Shown here: one piece after another, positions 46,835-58,637 of the stretch | Numbering within the stretch: position 1 is the first letter of the stretch | How the letters are laid out: every line of letters begins with the position of its first letter | Source of the DNA: Cymodocea nodosa | Lineage: Eukaryota; Streptophyta; Magnoliopsida; Alismatales; Cymodoceaceae | Length of the DNA stretch: 64,000 nt | Reading direction: 5' to 3' | NCBI GenBank assembly: GCA_036874045.1 | Contig: CM072336.1 | Location: 18,471,001-18,535,000 of the forward strand | The notes under the pieces: model-generated | Database searches by the model: none | What the model saw: only the letters and a program-made list of their open reading frames with translations | What the model was told of the DNA's origin: nothing | Made by a program: the position numbers and the translations under genes

Positions 46835-48751
46835 ATGGCATATGCTTATGCCCAAAGATTTCTGAAACCTGTAATTAGCATATGTGAATTCTACAATTCT
46901 GAAGGACACGACATTTCTGATTGTTTGAAACTGAGACATTTGTAGATGGTTAGATCCCATGAACAACAAATGAATTATCCTCAATATAATAGAGCTGAGT
47001 ATGAGAATCCTATAGTTTACCCAACTGATGGTCAGTATAGAATGTGTAATATGATGAGAGACACTGAAGTTTGGGATAGCTATGATAGACTGGAGCATAG
47101 TATAGAGCAAAATCTGGACAAACTAGAATACTTTGTGTGTCAACAACAAGAAGTCAACCAATTAAACTATAAGGAGGCATATTCAGAACCTAAAAAGAAT
47201 ATAATTTATGAAACTGAAAAAACCATAAAGAAAATTGATCAAGTGAATGCAATGAAATTAGATGATCTGGAAACAAAATTAAAAGCATTAAACGAAAATG
47301 CAATGAAAATAGAAGTTATGCAACAGGACAATGAAAATTATAATGTTATAAACCTGCATAATTTACAAAATATACAGCAAACAGAAAATACTAATGCAAG
47401 AGAATTTAAAGAATGCACTTTAAAACTAAATACAATTGAAGATCATAATCACAAAAATGATATACAAAAACATCATGAAGGTAACGAAAATCTAGAAGAT
47501 GTATGTGTAACATTAAGATCTGGAACTGATATACCACCAAGAACTCAAAAGGAAAATGATATGAAGGTGGATAAGAGTAAAAATCAAAATGATAATGAAA
47601 ATGTAATGGCTGAAAATCTAGAAATCACTGAAGAACAATCTAAATTTGCGAATGAAGCTAAAAATGATCAAACAAATCAATTGAAAGAAAAAGAGTCTTT
47701 GAAATCAAAATCTTTAGCACCCTATCCTGAAAGATTACAACAAACAATTCCTGAAAAACAAGAATAAATCAGAGAAATTTTTGAAAAAGTACAAGTTAAC
47801 ATTCCTTTGTTAGATCTATTGTAGAAAATGCCACCTTGTGCTAAATTTCTTAAGGATTGGTGTACTAGGAAAAGAGGGCGAAAAGTTCTTAGAAAGGTCT
47901 TTTTAGCTGAGCAAAGTAGTTCCCTATTTCTGCCACAAATTCCTAAAAAGTTATCTGATCTTGGAATCCCTGTTATATCATACACCATAGGAAATACCAT
48001 TCTAGAAAGAACTTTAATAGACTTAGGTGCAGGTATAAATGTTATGCCAAGTGATATATTTGCATCCTTAGGATTAGAAGGCTTAACTCCTACTAGTATG
48101 GTTATTCAATTAGCTGATAGAAGTATAAGATACCCTAGAGGAAAAATAGAGGATGTCTTAATTAAAATCAAAAATTTTATATATCCTATTGATATTGTAA
48201 TTTTGGATTCCCAACAAATTAAGCATAAAAATAGTGATACATCTTTAATTTTGGGAAGGCCATTTTTAGCAACATCAGGGGCTGTTATAAATTGTAAAAC
48301 TGGAGTAATGAAGTTAGCATATGGTAATAAGGATACTCAATTAAATATTTTCAAACTAGAAGGTTTGTGGAGTTAGAAATGTACTTACATACCATAGACT
48401 TTTTAGAGAATGAAGGAGATATGTTAGATGATGTGATTCAAGAAGAATTAAATAGGCAAATCAATTCTGAAACTTTAGAAGAAAGTGAAAGCATAAATAT
48501 AGAAGGAGATCAGGAAGAAATTAATTTAAAAAATGATGATGTTCAATTAGGAGCTCTAGCTTCTGATGGGCAACTTTTAGAATTAAAACCTCTACCTCTT
48601 GAATTAACTTATATATTTCTGGAAGATAAACGAACCTGTCCAATCATTATTGCTTCAGATTTAAAAGAGTATCAAATAGCTAAATTAAAAGATGTAGTAA
48701 AAAGTTATAAAGAAGCAATAGGAAGGACTATGTCTGATATAAAGAGTATAG
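46835..48751 (+). pseudogene. Zinc-knuckle/linker, protease and RT start of H2
   Basis: Only about 80 nt after the PBS an ORF reads MAYAYAQRFLKPVI and a knuckle CEFYNSEGHDISDC, in which the second Cys is Tyr. A Lys/Glu/Asn-rich linker with VTLRSGTDIPP and LAPYPERLQ follows. Then protease: FLKDWCTRKRG, TLIDLGAGINVMPSDI (catalytic), MVIQLADRSIRYPRG, LILGRPFLAT, VMKLAYGNKDTQLNIFKLE. The acidic linker and the first RT residues end at the deletion join. Stops are at 46943, 47765, 47821 and 48374. No capsid domain is present between PBS and protease, matching element G. Confidence 0.9.
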
Positions 48752-49758
48752 AAATACAGTGCCTGACAACCACTGTGAGGAGTGATCGCGTCGCAGGAAG
48801 GGAAGCCATTTTCACCAAGTGCCAGCTCATATTTCAGGAGATCGTAAAACTTTTAGCCTTGGCTTCGGATTGATGCCTGTATGCTGAAGAGGAGATCATC
48901 TTGCAATTCTGGACTCGCGATTCTATAGGGAGAGGAGACAGGATTGTAAGTGGTTTAATTTTCAGTGGTGTAATCGCGTTGCAAGTAGTGTCGGAAGTAT
49001 TTACTGTCAAGTGATATTACTTTACATTTCACCTGTCACCCATTTCCATGTTCATATTAAAACAAAAATACCAAAAACAATTTATCTATGTTTGTATGTT
49101 GTATTTGAGTGTTGTATTGTTTGTGTTGTATCGTGATTAATGTTATCTTTGTCAATGCTGTGATTGTTTTATTTTTATTTTAGTATTACAGTTTACTGAA
49201 ATTGGTTCCTTCAAAAGACGTAAATATTTTAATGGTTACTGTTTGAATTATCTGAATGTTAGTATTGCTCAATGATAAATCCAATGTTAACTAACATTAA
49301 AGAGCTTAATTGATGTTATTTACAATCTGTGGAATCGCCCAATGGTTGGCCGAATTCCTCTGTAAATAGCAGTATTAAAAAGAAAAGTAAGGCTCGTAGA
49401 GTTAACTTAAGTCTACGAGGTTAGTCTGTTGAGTTATCCATAACTCAACAAACATAGTCTGTTGAGTTAGCTGTAATTCAATGGAGAGCTTATTGAATAT
49501 ATAAATTTTATTTTTAACAAGCAAACAGTTCTCAAGTTTGTCAGCAATTCCCTATGGGATCGACCTATACTTGCACACTGATACAATAAATACTATGCAC
49601 TTGCAGTTAAAATACAAATTGGAATTAATATCTAAATTGTATTAAAGGTTGTTTGTTTACTTCTAAAAGAGAGAATAGGCATAAAGATAAATTAACTAAG
49701 TAAAAACAGAAGTAACAAATCCAAGTTTTTCTAGTGTAGTGTTGGGAAAACCCAAACA
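48752..49758 (+). repeat. 3' LTR of H2, 5'-truncated
   Basis: Matches 45721-46725 with only a few substitutions. Its left edge joins the RT-start coding sequence at a shared AATACAGTG, so the deletion took the remaining body and the first ~1.2 kb of this LTR, including the 138-bp repeats. It retains the GTTGAGTTA cluster and TATA region and the CCAAACA end. Confidence 0.95.
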
Positions 49759-49763
49759 CCTCT

Positions 49764-50240
49764 CACTAAATGTTTTTTTGATAGATTATGTAATAGTTTC
49801 ATATTTATATGCCCAATCCTTCTATGCCACAGATATGCATCACTAGTTTCAGCTAGCAAACATGAATTTAAATCAACTGCACTAGAAGGTAAAGATAAAA
49901 TACATATAGAACCTTTTCTTTTAGCAATAAACTTAATTTCATCTGCATTTTTATCAATTATTTTGCATACATTATCTTCAAACACTACATAATATCCATT
50001 TTCAGTTAGTTTTATGACACTCAGCAAATTAAATCCTAGGTTTTCTACATATATTACATTCGAAATAACACAAGTAGGAGTTATTTGAACATTGCCCATA
50101 CCTATGATTTTATCTTTGCTTTTGTTTCCAAATGTTACACTTCCTTTCATGGTATTTGTAAAATTTTGTAATAGACTTTTCTGTCCGATCATGTGACTTG
50201 ACGCTCCACTGTCCAAGATCCATTTTGATGTTGTTTCCTC
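49764..50240 (-). pseudogene. Protease and integrase zinc region of element A
   Basis: Copia retropepsin WILDSGASSHM (catalytic DSG intact, about 50215), [18 protein letters not shown] and FNLLSVIKL, then the pre-integrase LWHRRIGHINMKLLHNLSKK. It is cut by H2 at the cctct target site; the reading resumes at 44529. The frame is open from 50216 to the H2 edge. Confidence 0.9.
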
Positions 50241-52511
50241 CTACAACATAAATTAAGAAAAACTTTTTCTTGGTACCCAATGTTGTTGAGGACCAAGTTC
50301 ATTAAATGCATAATTCTTCTTTTTGTTTAAAAATAGTTTAACATTATCATTTATATTCTTATTAGTTGTAAGTACTATTGATTTATCATTAGCTTCATAC
50401 TCACATATAGCATTATTGCTCTTATAATTATTCTTTTTGTTTTCAGATGTAGTATAATCAAGACCAAACAAATTTTTATCAGATTTTAATTTATTTTGGT
50501 CATGCTCATACATTTCAGTAAGTTCATACCAAGATTTTGTACTAGTATTAATATTTTCCGTACATACAAAATCTTTTTCTACACAAGAATTTTCAGATTT
50601 ATCACATGCAGAATGAGTAATTGGTCTAATACCAGTGTATTGAATTACATGCTCAGGTTTCTAAATTTTCAGTTTACTATAATTTTCTGAAATTTTAGAA
50701 ACATTAGAAACTGAATTTTCAGAATAAGAAACAAGATTTTTAGAAACATTAATAGTCATGTTAGAAGTACAATTTGACAGATCACAGTGATTTATATTAT
50801 TACTACATGATTCATCCCTTGAAGTCCCTACTTCTACATATTTATTACCTTGTTTCGCAATAAAAGGAATTTTAGTCTTAGATTTACTTGAACTGCAACT
50901 AATAAATCCTTTATTAGCTTGAGATTTAGGATATTCAGGATAATCAAATCCTAAGCCAAATTTATAAGACACTGCAGGGGTACTAGTTAGTTTGTCTAAC
51001 TTAGTTTGACTTAAATTCCATTTCTCAATGGTACAATTTAAATCTAGCTATCTCAGTTTTAATTTATCTATCTCTAATTCAAGTTCATTTATATTGTTTC
51101 TCAACATTTCATTTTCAGATTTTATCTTTAATTTTTCAGCATTTATATTCTGTATTTATTCATGCAAGATACATTCATTAAATCTAAATTTTTGCAAATC
51201 TTTAGCATGATTTTCATTATCACATTTAAACTTTTCTAAAGTAGTAGACAGGAAACAATTTTCTTCTTCCATAATGGATGAAGATTTTCTAATATTCTTA
51301 TTTTCCAGTTTACATACTTTAAGTTTTTGTAATAATGCATGATAAGCACATAATAATTCATCAAAGTTGAAATTTGAATGACTTTCAGGATCAGATATTA
51401 CCTCAAACTCATCAGCCATGAAGCACACATAAGCAATGTCTTCTAACTCTTGTTCTCCTTCTGAATGTGAAGATTTTGATGCTGATTCCTCAAATTCAGA
51501 CTCTTCAGATGTGTCATCCCAAGTGACCTTCAAAGCCTTTTTCTTGTAAAACTTTTTCTGAGTTTTCTAAGCCATTTTCTTCTTATTTGTCTTACTTTGC
51601 TTTTCATTTTTCCTCATAGGACAATCTGGAGAAAGATGTCTAGGTTTCTTACAGTTGTAACATACATACTTTTTGGATGAAGAATTCTTATCATTCAGTG
51701 ATTTTGACGTTGAGGGTTTATCATTTTTGTTCCTTTGCTGTTTCCTAGCTTTCCATGCTTTCTTGAATTTCCTAGTCAGCAAAATCAAATCCTCGTCAGA
51801 ATCAATAGATATATCAGAATTTGAATTAATTTTGAAGGCTATTTCTTTCTTCATTTTTAGTTTGTTGTGACTCAGTGATTCATTTAATTGAACTTCATAA
51901 GTTGTTAAATTTCCTATAAGTTCATTCATAGTATAAACATTTAAATCTCGTGATTACTCAATTGATGTTACTTTTTGAGATCATTTAGAACTTAGGGATC
52001 TAAGAATTTTCCTCACCAAATCCTTCTGTTCAAAATTCTTTCCAAAACATTCTAAAGAGTTTATGATATCAAGAAATCTGGAAAACATCTCAGAAATATT
52101 TTCGTCTTCATGCATCTTAAAGAGTTCATACTTATGAATCAACATGTTTATTTTAGTCTCTTTAACTTGAGAAGTACCTTCATGTGAAACTTCTAATGCA
52201 TGCCACACCTCATAAGCAGATTTATATGCCGATACTTTACTGAACTGTTCATAACTCAATGCACAAAATAAAATATTTAAGCCTTTAGCATTTAGAGTTT
52301 CATTTTCTTTTTCAGTAATTGTCCAAGTATTATAAGGAGTAGTTAACGGAGTATATGGTTTAGAAATCATGAACCACAACTTATGATCTATACTTTGAAG
52401 AAAAACAGTCATCCTATATTTCCAATATTCAAGATGTATTCCATCAAATAAAGGAGGACGATTAAGATTTTGGCCTTCATATAAAGAAAAATTACCATTT
52501 CCAGTAGCCAT
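50241..52511 (-). pseudogene. gag of SIRE-type element A
   Basis: ATG 52509-52511 (MATGNGNFSLYEGQNLNRPP). The UBN2-type capsid has FDGIHLEYWKYRM, LNILFCALSYEQFSKVSAYK, AYEVWHALEVSHEGT and INMLIHKYELFKMHEDENIS. Then come a CX2CX4HX4C knuckle (CYNCKKPRHLSPDC, about 51620-51661), the KKALKVTWDDT block, an acidic region, a long coiled coil and a Ser/Asn-rich spacer to protease, with PQQHWVPRKSF near its end. Stops near 51979, 51952, 51565, 51154, 51048, 50659 and 50251. SIRE gags are long, and this length (about 750 codons) fits. Confidence 0.9.
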
Positions 52512-52711
52512 TTTACTTTAGATTTTTCAACTTGTTTGATTTTAAACAATCTAAAAACTTTAAAATAATTTGAGCCTTAAATCAAGAAAGTTAAACGTAT
52601 GCTCAGATATTAATGTATGTTTAAAAACAAGGAAGGCAGAATAAGCAATGATAATAAAAAAGTTGGTATCGATTTTATATCAAAGATTATTAACAAAGCT
52701 CTAATACCACT
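52512..52711 (-). other. Leader and PBS of element A
   Basis: The minus-strand TGGTATTAGAGC at 52698-52709 follows the LTR end by 2 nt. It is the 3' end complement of initiator tRNA-Met with one C-to-T change. A short AT-rich leader to the gag ATG follows. Confidence 0.9.
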
Positions 52712-54363
52712 TGTAGGATTGTATGGCTACACAAGAGGGGGGTCAATTGTGTATCTTTACTATTTTACGAAATATAATTGAAACTTTAAAATTCAAAAAC
52801 AAGTCGAGACATTGTTTTCATAAAATCATTTTTATTCAAGGTTTCAATTATAATATACAATTCAATTCTCCTCAGAAATTGTAGATGCAATTATAACTCG
52901 ATACCATGTATCATCTAAACAATTTCATAACTACAAACAGAGAAAACTAATTTGCGGAATTTAAAACTTTTCTCCCTGTTTGAGATCTTTCTTCTTCTTC
53001 AGCAATTCTTCAGTGACGAATATCTTGTCTTTCTTTGCTTTATCGAATTTGCTTTCACTTGATACTTCAAATCTTCAGCAACATAAATTTAACATTTTCT
53101 GCTTCACTGAATTTTCTTCCACTTGAGAGATTTTCCCCGAAGTGGTGTTTTTGATCCTTGAAAAAGATTTTTCTTTTGGTGTACAAGGATGGTTTGATCA
53201 ACGAGAATTCTATGCCTTTTATACTGTATCTTCATTTCATGCATATCCTTCACGTTTAACCACTACCAGTTTTCCACTTCTCCACGTCTTTTCTTTTTCC
53301 TTCATCGAAACACACACGTTCTAACCCACGTTTATATTTCGTATTTTCTTTAATCATCAGTCCTGGATCTCTAAAAAATTTCCTGCAAAATAAACTTTCT
53401 CGTCCAAAGAATTTTCCATCAAGTGTAACAAGAAGTCGTTACTTTAATGTTAACTAAATGAGTAACACAAGTATATATATAACTTAACGAGTTCCTCATG
53501 TGCCATTTCACGTGACAAGTACTGTAGCTAACTCAACGAACCAGCTTAACCTTTCTTTCGGAAGGTTAAACGATAACTCACCGAAAATAGTTTAAGTTTC
53601 GGATAGTTACAGTTGTAAGTCACCGAAAAACTCTTTATATTATAAAACTAGTGAGACACGTGTTAAGACTTGAAAACATGACTTAAATTACCTTTCAGAT
53701 AGTTATGACTGTAAGTCTTCGAAAAAGTTTAACTCACCGATTCAGTAATAAAGAAATGTTTTTATAATAAGAATTTTACCACGTGCAAAAAATAACAACT
53801 TAAGTTTATAACGCTAACCTAACGCGTTGCCTTAGTGTTCAATATAGCAACTCAACGCGTTCAGTTATGTTAACTTAACGAGTTAAACATGTGCACCTCA
53901 CGTGATACAATATAACATTCGTAACTTATAATTTCACCACGTGTATAACACTAACTTAACGAGTTTGTCTCTTCTTTTACTCACTAACTTAATGAGTTAT
54001 CACATGACCTATTTTAACCTTTAAGCCTCTAACTTAACGAGTTCTCACGTGACCTCTATATAAACAAAACTCTAACTTAACGAGTTGTCTAAACATGCAC
54101 TATTCATGATACAGAAGATATAACTTTAAAACATATCATGCTTTACAATAAAAACTCACGTTAACTTAATATTTAGTTAAATGAGAAATTAATGCAATGA
54201 AACGACTAGTTATTAACTTCAGATCCAATACAAACAAGTATATATGCCAGTAAGCTTTTTCTGTATTAATTGATGATTTTAATTTCTTTTCACAAACAAT
54301 AGTAATTGAGCAAATATGATTATATTCATTCATCACACATCTTCAAAACAAAAATACTCAACT
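52712..54363 (-). repeat. 5' LTR of SIRE-type element A
   Basis: From the CTCAACT edge at 54363 (one change from CTCAACA) to TGTAGGATTG at 52712. The TATA box is at 53215-53223 and the TAACTATCC block at 53550-53740. Its outer side abuts ORF3 of element B with no target duplication shared with 36262. Confidence 0.95.
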
Positions 54364-56635
54364 GAGATCCTTTGCAGAGAAAGATCTTGACTTTAATCTT
54401 TTCTATGGCCAAGGTGTAATATCTATTTGACTTGCCGTAATTCTCAAAATTGTATCACCATAAAATAATTTACTCTGCAAATGTAAGATATGAGAAATAA
54501 AAATATCATACCAGTTCACTTGTATATGATTAATTAATGCATATGTAGCATAAAGACAACATCTGTCAACTTCTGCACCATGACCAAACCTCTGAAACAA
54601 TGAAGCATGCAATATTTTTGCAATAAAATGTGCTTGGCCATTTAAGTTATTTAGTAATCTCAATGGTTTGTTGGTAGCTGGATCTTTGGCTAAACCTTTA
54701 ATGTCCCATCCCAATTGATAAACCTATTTTCTTTCCAATAATTTAACTCCATTTTTCAGACCAGGTACTTGATAAAGTAAATCTGGAGTTAAATATATGT
54801 CATTGTCTTGTATATTAGAAACAAGAATACCTTCTTCCACTGTTAAGTTTGAGTAAAACAATTGATAAGTTCTGGTATAACAAGATAGCCTAGCTATTGT
54901 GGAAGTAGAGTCAACAAGCCTTGAAATTCAAACATTTCTCGTATATGTGCCATCCCTTCAAACTTAATTGGTCTTGAATATAAAATTGTAAAAGTTTTAT
55001 ATGTTTGAAATTTGTCATAACAGGAACTATTTCTGAACCATAATAATGTATTGTCGTCTAAACTCTATTCAAGATTAGGTATTTTCCTATCATGATGTTC
55101 TGATCTGGGACTTGTTCTAACATTATCAGTAGTATCTGAATTTTCAGATCTTTTAGAATTGGGGGAATTTCCATCAAAACTAGTATAAATGTCTGAAATA
55201 TCTGTTATTCTCGTATCAATAATCTGTTGAAATTCTTCTGTTTGTTCTTTTGGAAACATTTCAGTAGCAACAGTACCTGTAGTAATCTATCTATCAGCAA
55301 CATGTATGTCTATAATTGATCTATATAACAACTATCTCTGTATGAAAGAATGTTCTATATCTGTCTGTGTAATAGAATCATCCTGTATTTCTGAAATTTC
55401 TATTCTTGAGACATAGGTAGTGTGATATTCAATTTGTAACTGTGTATGTTGTTGATTATATACATTTATCAACAAGTATATTATATACTGTAACAGACAT
55501 AACCATATGTATAAACTTAGTATAAGCAACTATACCAAAAATCAAAATTTTCTATCCAAGATACAGTTAGAGGAAAAATATCTGTACATTCCTCTTTAGA
55601 TGAAATATCGTCTATATTCATAGACTCAGTGTCTATATCATCAAAATTGATATCATCTATATATGTATCATCAAAATTTCCTACATGTTCTCTGTCTATA
55701 GGAAAAGAATGTGTGCTTGCAGCATGATGTGAAAAATTGTCCATTGTATTAAAAGATACATTATGCACTAATGTGACACAATACCTTAGAGTATATGCTT
55801 GTAATCCAATATTGGTTACATTTGTTGGGATTCCTGACACAAATGTCTGTCCAGCTTCTGCAATGGAACATAGTTTTCCATTTTTCAATGATTCTTCTTT
55901 TTGTTGCATTATGCCTTCTACACCTGCAGTTAGTCCAAAATAGTCTAATGTCTTTTTCTTTTTCCGACTATATGTTTGTAGTGTTTCTAGTTGTTCAAGA
56001 GGTTCTAAAATTTTCTGAATTTCTCCTGTTAAAAGCACCTGGGGTCTTGATGGTCCTTCACCATGATGCCTAGGTTGTAATAATGGAATATAGAGTTTTA
56101 AGCTCTCAACCTCTACCATTTTTAGTTGATAAACTCTTTGTCCTTCACTTTGAAGGCCCATTTTCCTAATGGCAGTTTTTTGTTCATCTATATACTGTTG
56201 AATGTCATCTAAAATAGCCGAGGGAAAATAATGTTGGGAATACAAGGATTCTAATTCCCTGTTTGCATTTTCTATCATTGATCCCCATTTCTTTCCATAG
56301 TAAGTGATAGACTGTACCGATTTTTCTGATACATGTCCAAAACTTGTAACAACCGTAGGGTTAGGTTGTAAAGTTCTTTTCCATAATTGTAATGCAGAAA
56401 GTTTAGTCTTTTTTAGTCTAAATTGTGTTTCAGCATAATTGCGAATAAACTTCCAATAGAAATTTTTCTCGTCTTGAACAGATTTTCTAATTTCATGTAG
56501 TACTTCATTTGTAAAAGTATACCTTGAGTAGATATTGTTGATTTCACTTTCTATTTTCTGAAGTTTCAGCTCTCTTCTCTACACTTTTGTCATTCTACCA
56601 CGTCCTCTTCCACATCCTCTTCCACGTCCTAACAT
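54364..56635 (-). pseudogene. ORF3 of SIRE-type element B
   Basis: ATG 56633-56635 (MLGRGRGCGRGRGRMTKV): a Gly/Arg repeat N-terminus like A and C. A helical region (YFPSAILDDIQQYID, HHGEGPSRPQ) and an acidic segment with DDIN/DDID repeats (about 55600-55680) follow, then the C-terminal domain: FEFQGLL, LLYQVPGLKNG, LNGQAHFIAKILHASLFQRF, INHIQVNWYDIFISH and SKLFYGDTILR. Stops near 56580 and 55519 and several in 54720-55330. It is truncated by the A LTR just after the domain. A second copy of the same C-terminal part is at 2530-3178. Unknown function. Confidence 0.75.
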
Positions 56636-58637
56636 TGTCGATTAATCTTCGCTGTGCACTATAGAACTTAGTGGAAGTAAAGATTGTGAAGCTAGGGTTT
56701 TACCAAGGTAGAAACACGAAAGGTTGTTAGTAAAACATTTATAACTCTTCGAGTTTATAAACAGATAAACAGATTCAATCATTGAAATCATAAATATAAG
56801 ATCTGTTACTGATAAATAACTCGAGTGCTTACAATAACTGTACGAGTTTTACAACCAATAAAAGCAGAATATTTAGTGTAACTGTTCATGTAAAGAAAAT
56901 AACTTTGGGCTAAGTGAAAAGTGAGAAAACTCGAAGACTTATGTTAACTATTATAGTTTTGTGAGTAGTAAAGCACATAACTATACGACAAACAAGAATA
57001 GTTATTGTTAGAGATTAAGTCTTTTAGAAAAATATAAGAATATTAAGTTAATTGTTCGAGTTTCTTGAATGGATAGGTGTGAAAGTCGAAGAGTTAAACA
57101 TAACTGTTCGAGTTTCAACTGAGACATTATAAAGCAATGAAATTCAACACGTGCATAATTCTAACTTAAGGTGTTCAGATATTTTCGGATACTTATAAAC
57201 CTAACTATCCGATGCTTAGATGCATTTTAGAGAGTTACCAGATAACTTACTGAACATTCACTTAAGATATGCATTTAGGCTTCGACACATGTACTTCAGG
57301 AAATAATAAAATATTCTATTGAACGTTTAAAACATAACTGTCTGATATACATACAATATAGTCTTCTGAAATCATACAAAATTTGGATACTTAAGAATTA
57401 AAAAGATTGTATTTTACCGATAGTTCAGAAATGTACTGAATTAATGTTAATTTCCTGAAATTATGCAGATTCTTTCATGAAAACATATAATAGTTCATAA
57501 GAGTTGAATTATTATATGAGAAATTGCCCCCCTACATAAATGTAGTTTAAAGAATTTATAGCGTACTTAAACTGGGTTGCCAAGCCCTAAGTAGATTTGG
57601 CTTTAAAAGGTCAAATAGCTTACTTAAAAAGGATGCTAAGCCTTAAATAGATTTGAGTCTCTCTCTCTCTCTCTCTCTCTTTATATATATATATATATAT
57701 TTTAAATATGATTTAAATACAGAAATAAGTAGTAGATTTAACAATTTAGACTTTCTGGCTTTTATCTTATTCCGTTTACAAAAGATAATTCATAAAGATA
57801 TACCTTCAGGAACTTAAAAGAATTCAATAATGAGTACACGAACTTAAGATAATAAATACAGTACATTATGTGTAAATAGTAGATAATAACAAAGAAAAAT
57901 AACAAAGATTATATGCACAGATTATGGTAGGATTGTTATAACACCTGGAAAATAAATTAAGCTTGAGTACATTGCCCCCCCCCCCCCTTTTCTTTTATAT
58001 ATTCATATATATATATACTTTATGCATTACCTCCCACAATATCATCTTTTTACGTGATCACAATCCCTTGCTTAGGGGAAAGATAACTAGTTACTCAATG
58101 ATAAGTGAGAATAGGTAAATTTTTTATTTATAATATAATCTGAATTACTTGCAAAAATGAGTTTTCAGTCAGCACATCCCAAACCAGTTGGTTTAAATGA
58201 CTAGGATTTAAGATCCCCCAACGGACTTAATTACTCAAGTAATTGCAGACAAAAAAGAAATAAAACAAGATAGTAAATTAAATTAGAGGCAACCGCAAGA
58301 CTTAATTTTTCTAACAGAATGTTAATAACTTTCCTTTAATAAAAAATGCATACTGTCTATGTATTTTCCTATTAAAATCTCTGTAATAGCATATACATAA
58401 GTAACAAAATACAGTTGGCACTCACATTGAAGCAATTTAACTTTCCTTAAGTAATATTTTCTGAATTTTTCTTAAATAAATTGACTTCAATAAAACTCAG
58501 AATTTCATAAATTCTTAACTACTAGAAAACTGTAATTCGAAAATAGATATTTTGTTTTGTTTTGTTTTTAAAATAATACAGACATTAAGTTCTAAAACTA
58601 CCTTTATAACAAACCAAAATGCAATGAACAAGATAAT
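56636..58637 (-). promoter_or_regulatory. Pol-ORF3 spacer of element B with motif cluster and TATA-like box
   Basis: No coding signal. On the minus strand 57130-56740 holds repeated AACTCGAA / TTCGAGTT words (a family-specific variant of the AACTCAACG motif). 57310-57170 holds a CTTAAGTG...TAACTATCC block like that of the H LTR. GTTATAAATG at 56735-56745 is TATA-like, about 105 nt before ORF3. 57500-58630 is AT-rich with a (CT)n(TA)n tract and a run of 13 C (57975-57987). The promoter role is inferred. Confidence 0.5.
57658..57700. repeat. Microsatellite (CT)n(TA)n
   Basis: A CT repeat at 57658-57680 runs directly into a TA repeat at 57682-57700, within the pol-ORF3 spacer of element B. Confidence 0.95.

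Larger units (their letters stand above)
44535..49758 (+). mobile_element. Gypsy H2, deleted H-family element nested in A, target duplication cctct
   Basis: TGTTTAG...CCAAACA is bounded by cctct at 44530-44534 and 49759-49763, interrupting integrase of A just after its zinc region. Parts: 5' LTR 44535-46725, PBS 46733, zinc-knuckle/linker/protease/RT start 46835-48751, then an abrupt join to the middle of the 3' LTR (48752-49758). RT onward, ORF3, gag and half of the 3' LTR are absent. This is a non-autonomous derivative whose intact ends and target duplication suggest either mobilisation in this deleted form or deletion after insertion. Confidence 0.95.
36263..54363 (-). mobile_element. SIRE-type Ty1/copia element A with nested gypsy H2
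   Basis: On the minus strand: 5' LTR 54363-52712, PBS, gag, protease, integrase N-terminus, [H2 insertion 49763-44530], integrase remainder, RT-RNase H, spacer, ORF3, PPT, 3' LTR 37931-36263. It is about 12.9 kb without H2. The LTRs differ at about 3 of the first 103 positions. The flanks (atatg left, gagat right) do not match, so the locus was rearranged after insertion or the element is a recombinant. Integrase lacks its catalytic core, so the copy is defective. Confidence 0.92.

Noticed and set aside
57975..57987. Run of 13 C as a PPT (minus strand poly-G) of element B
   Set aside because: No LTR edge follows on the minus strand; the element continues into ORF3.
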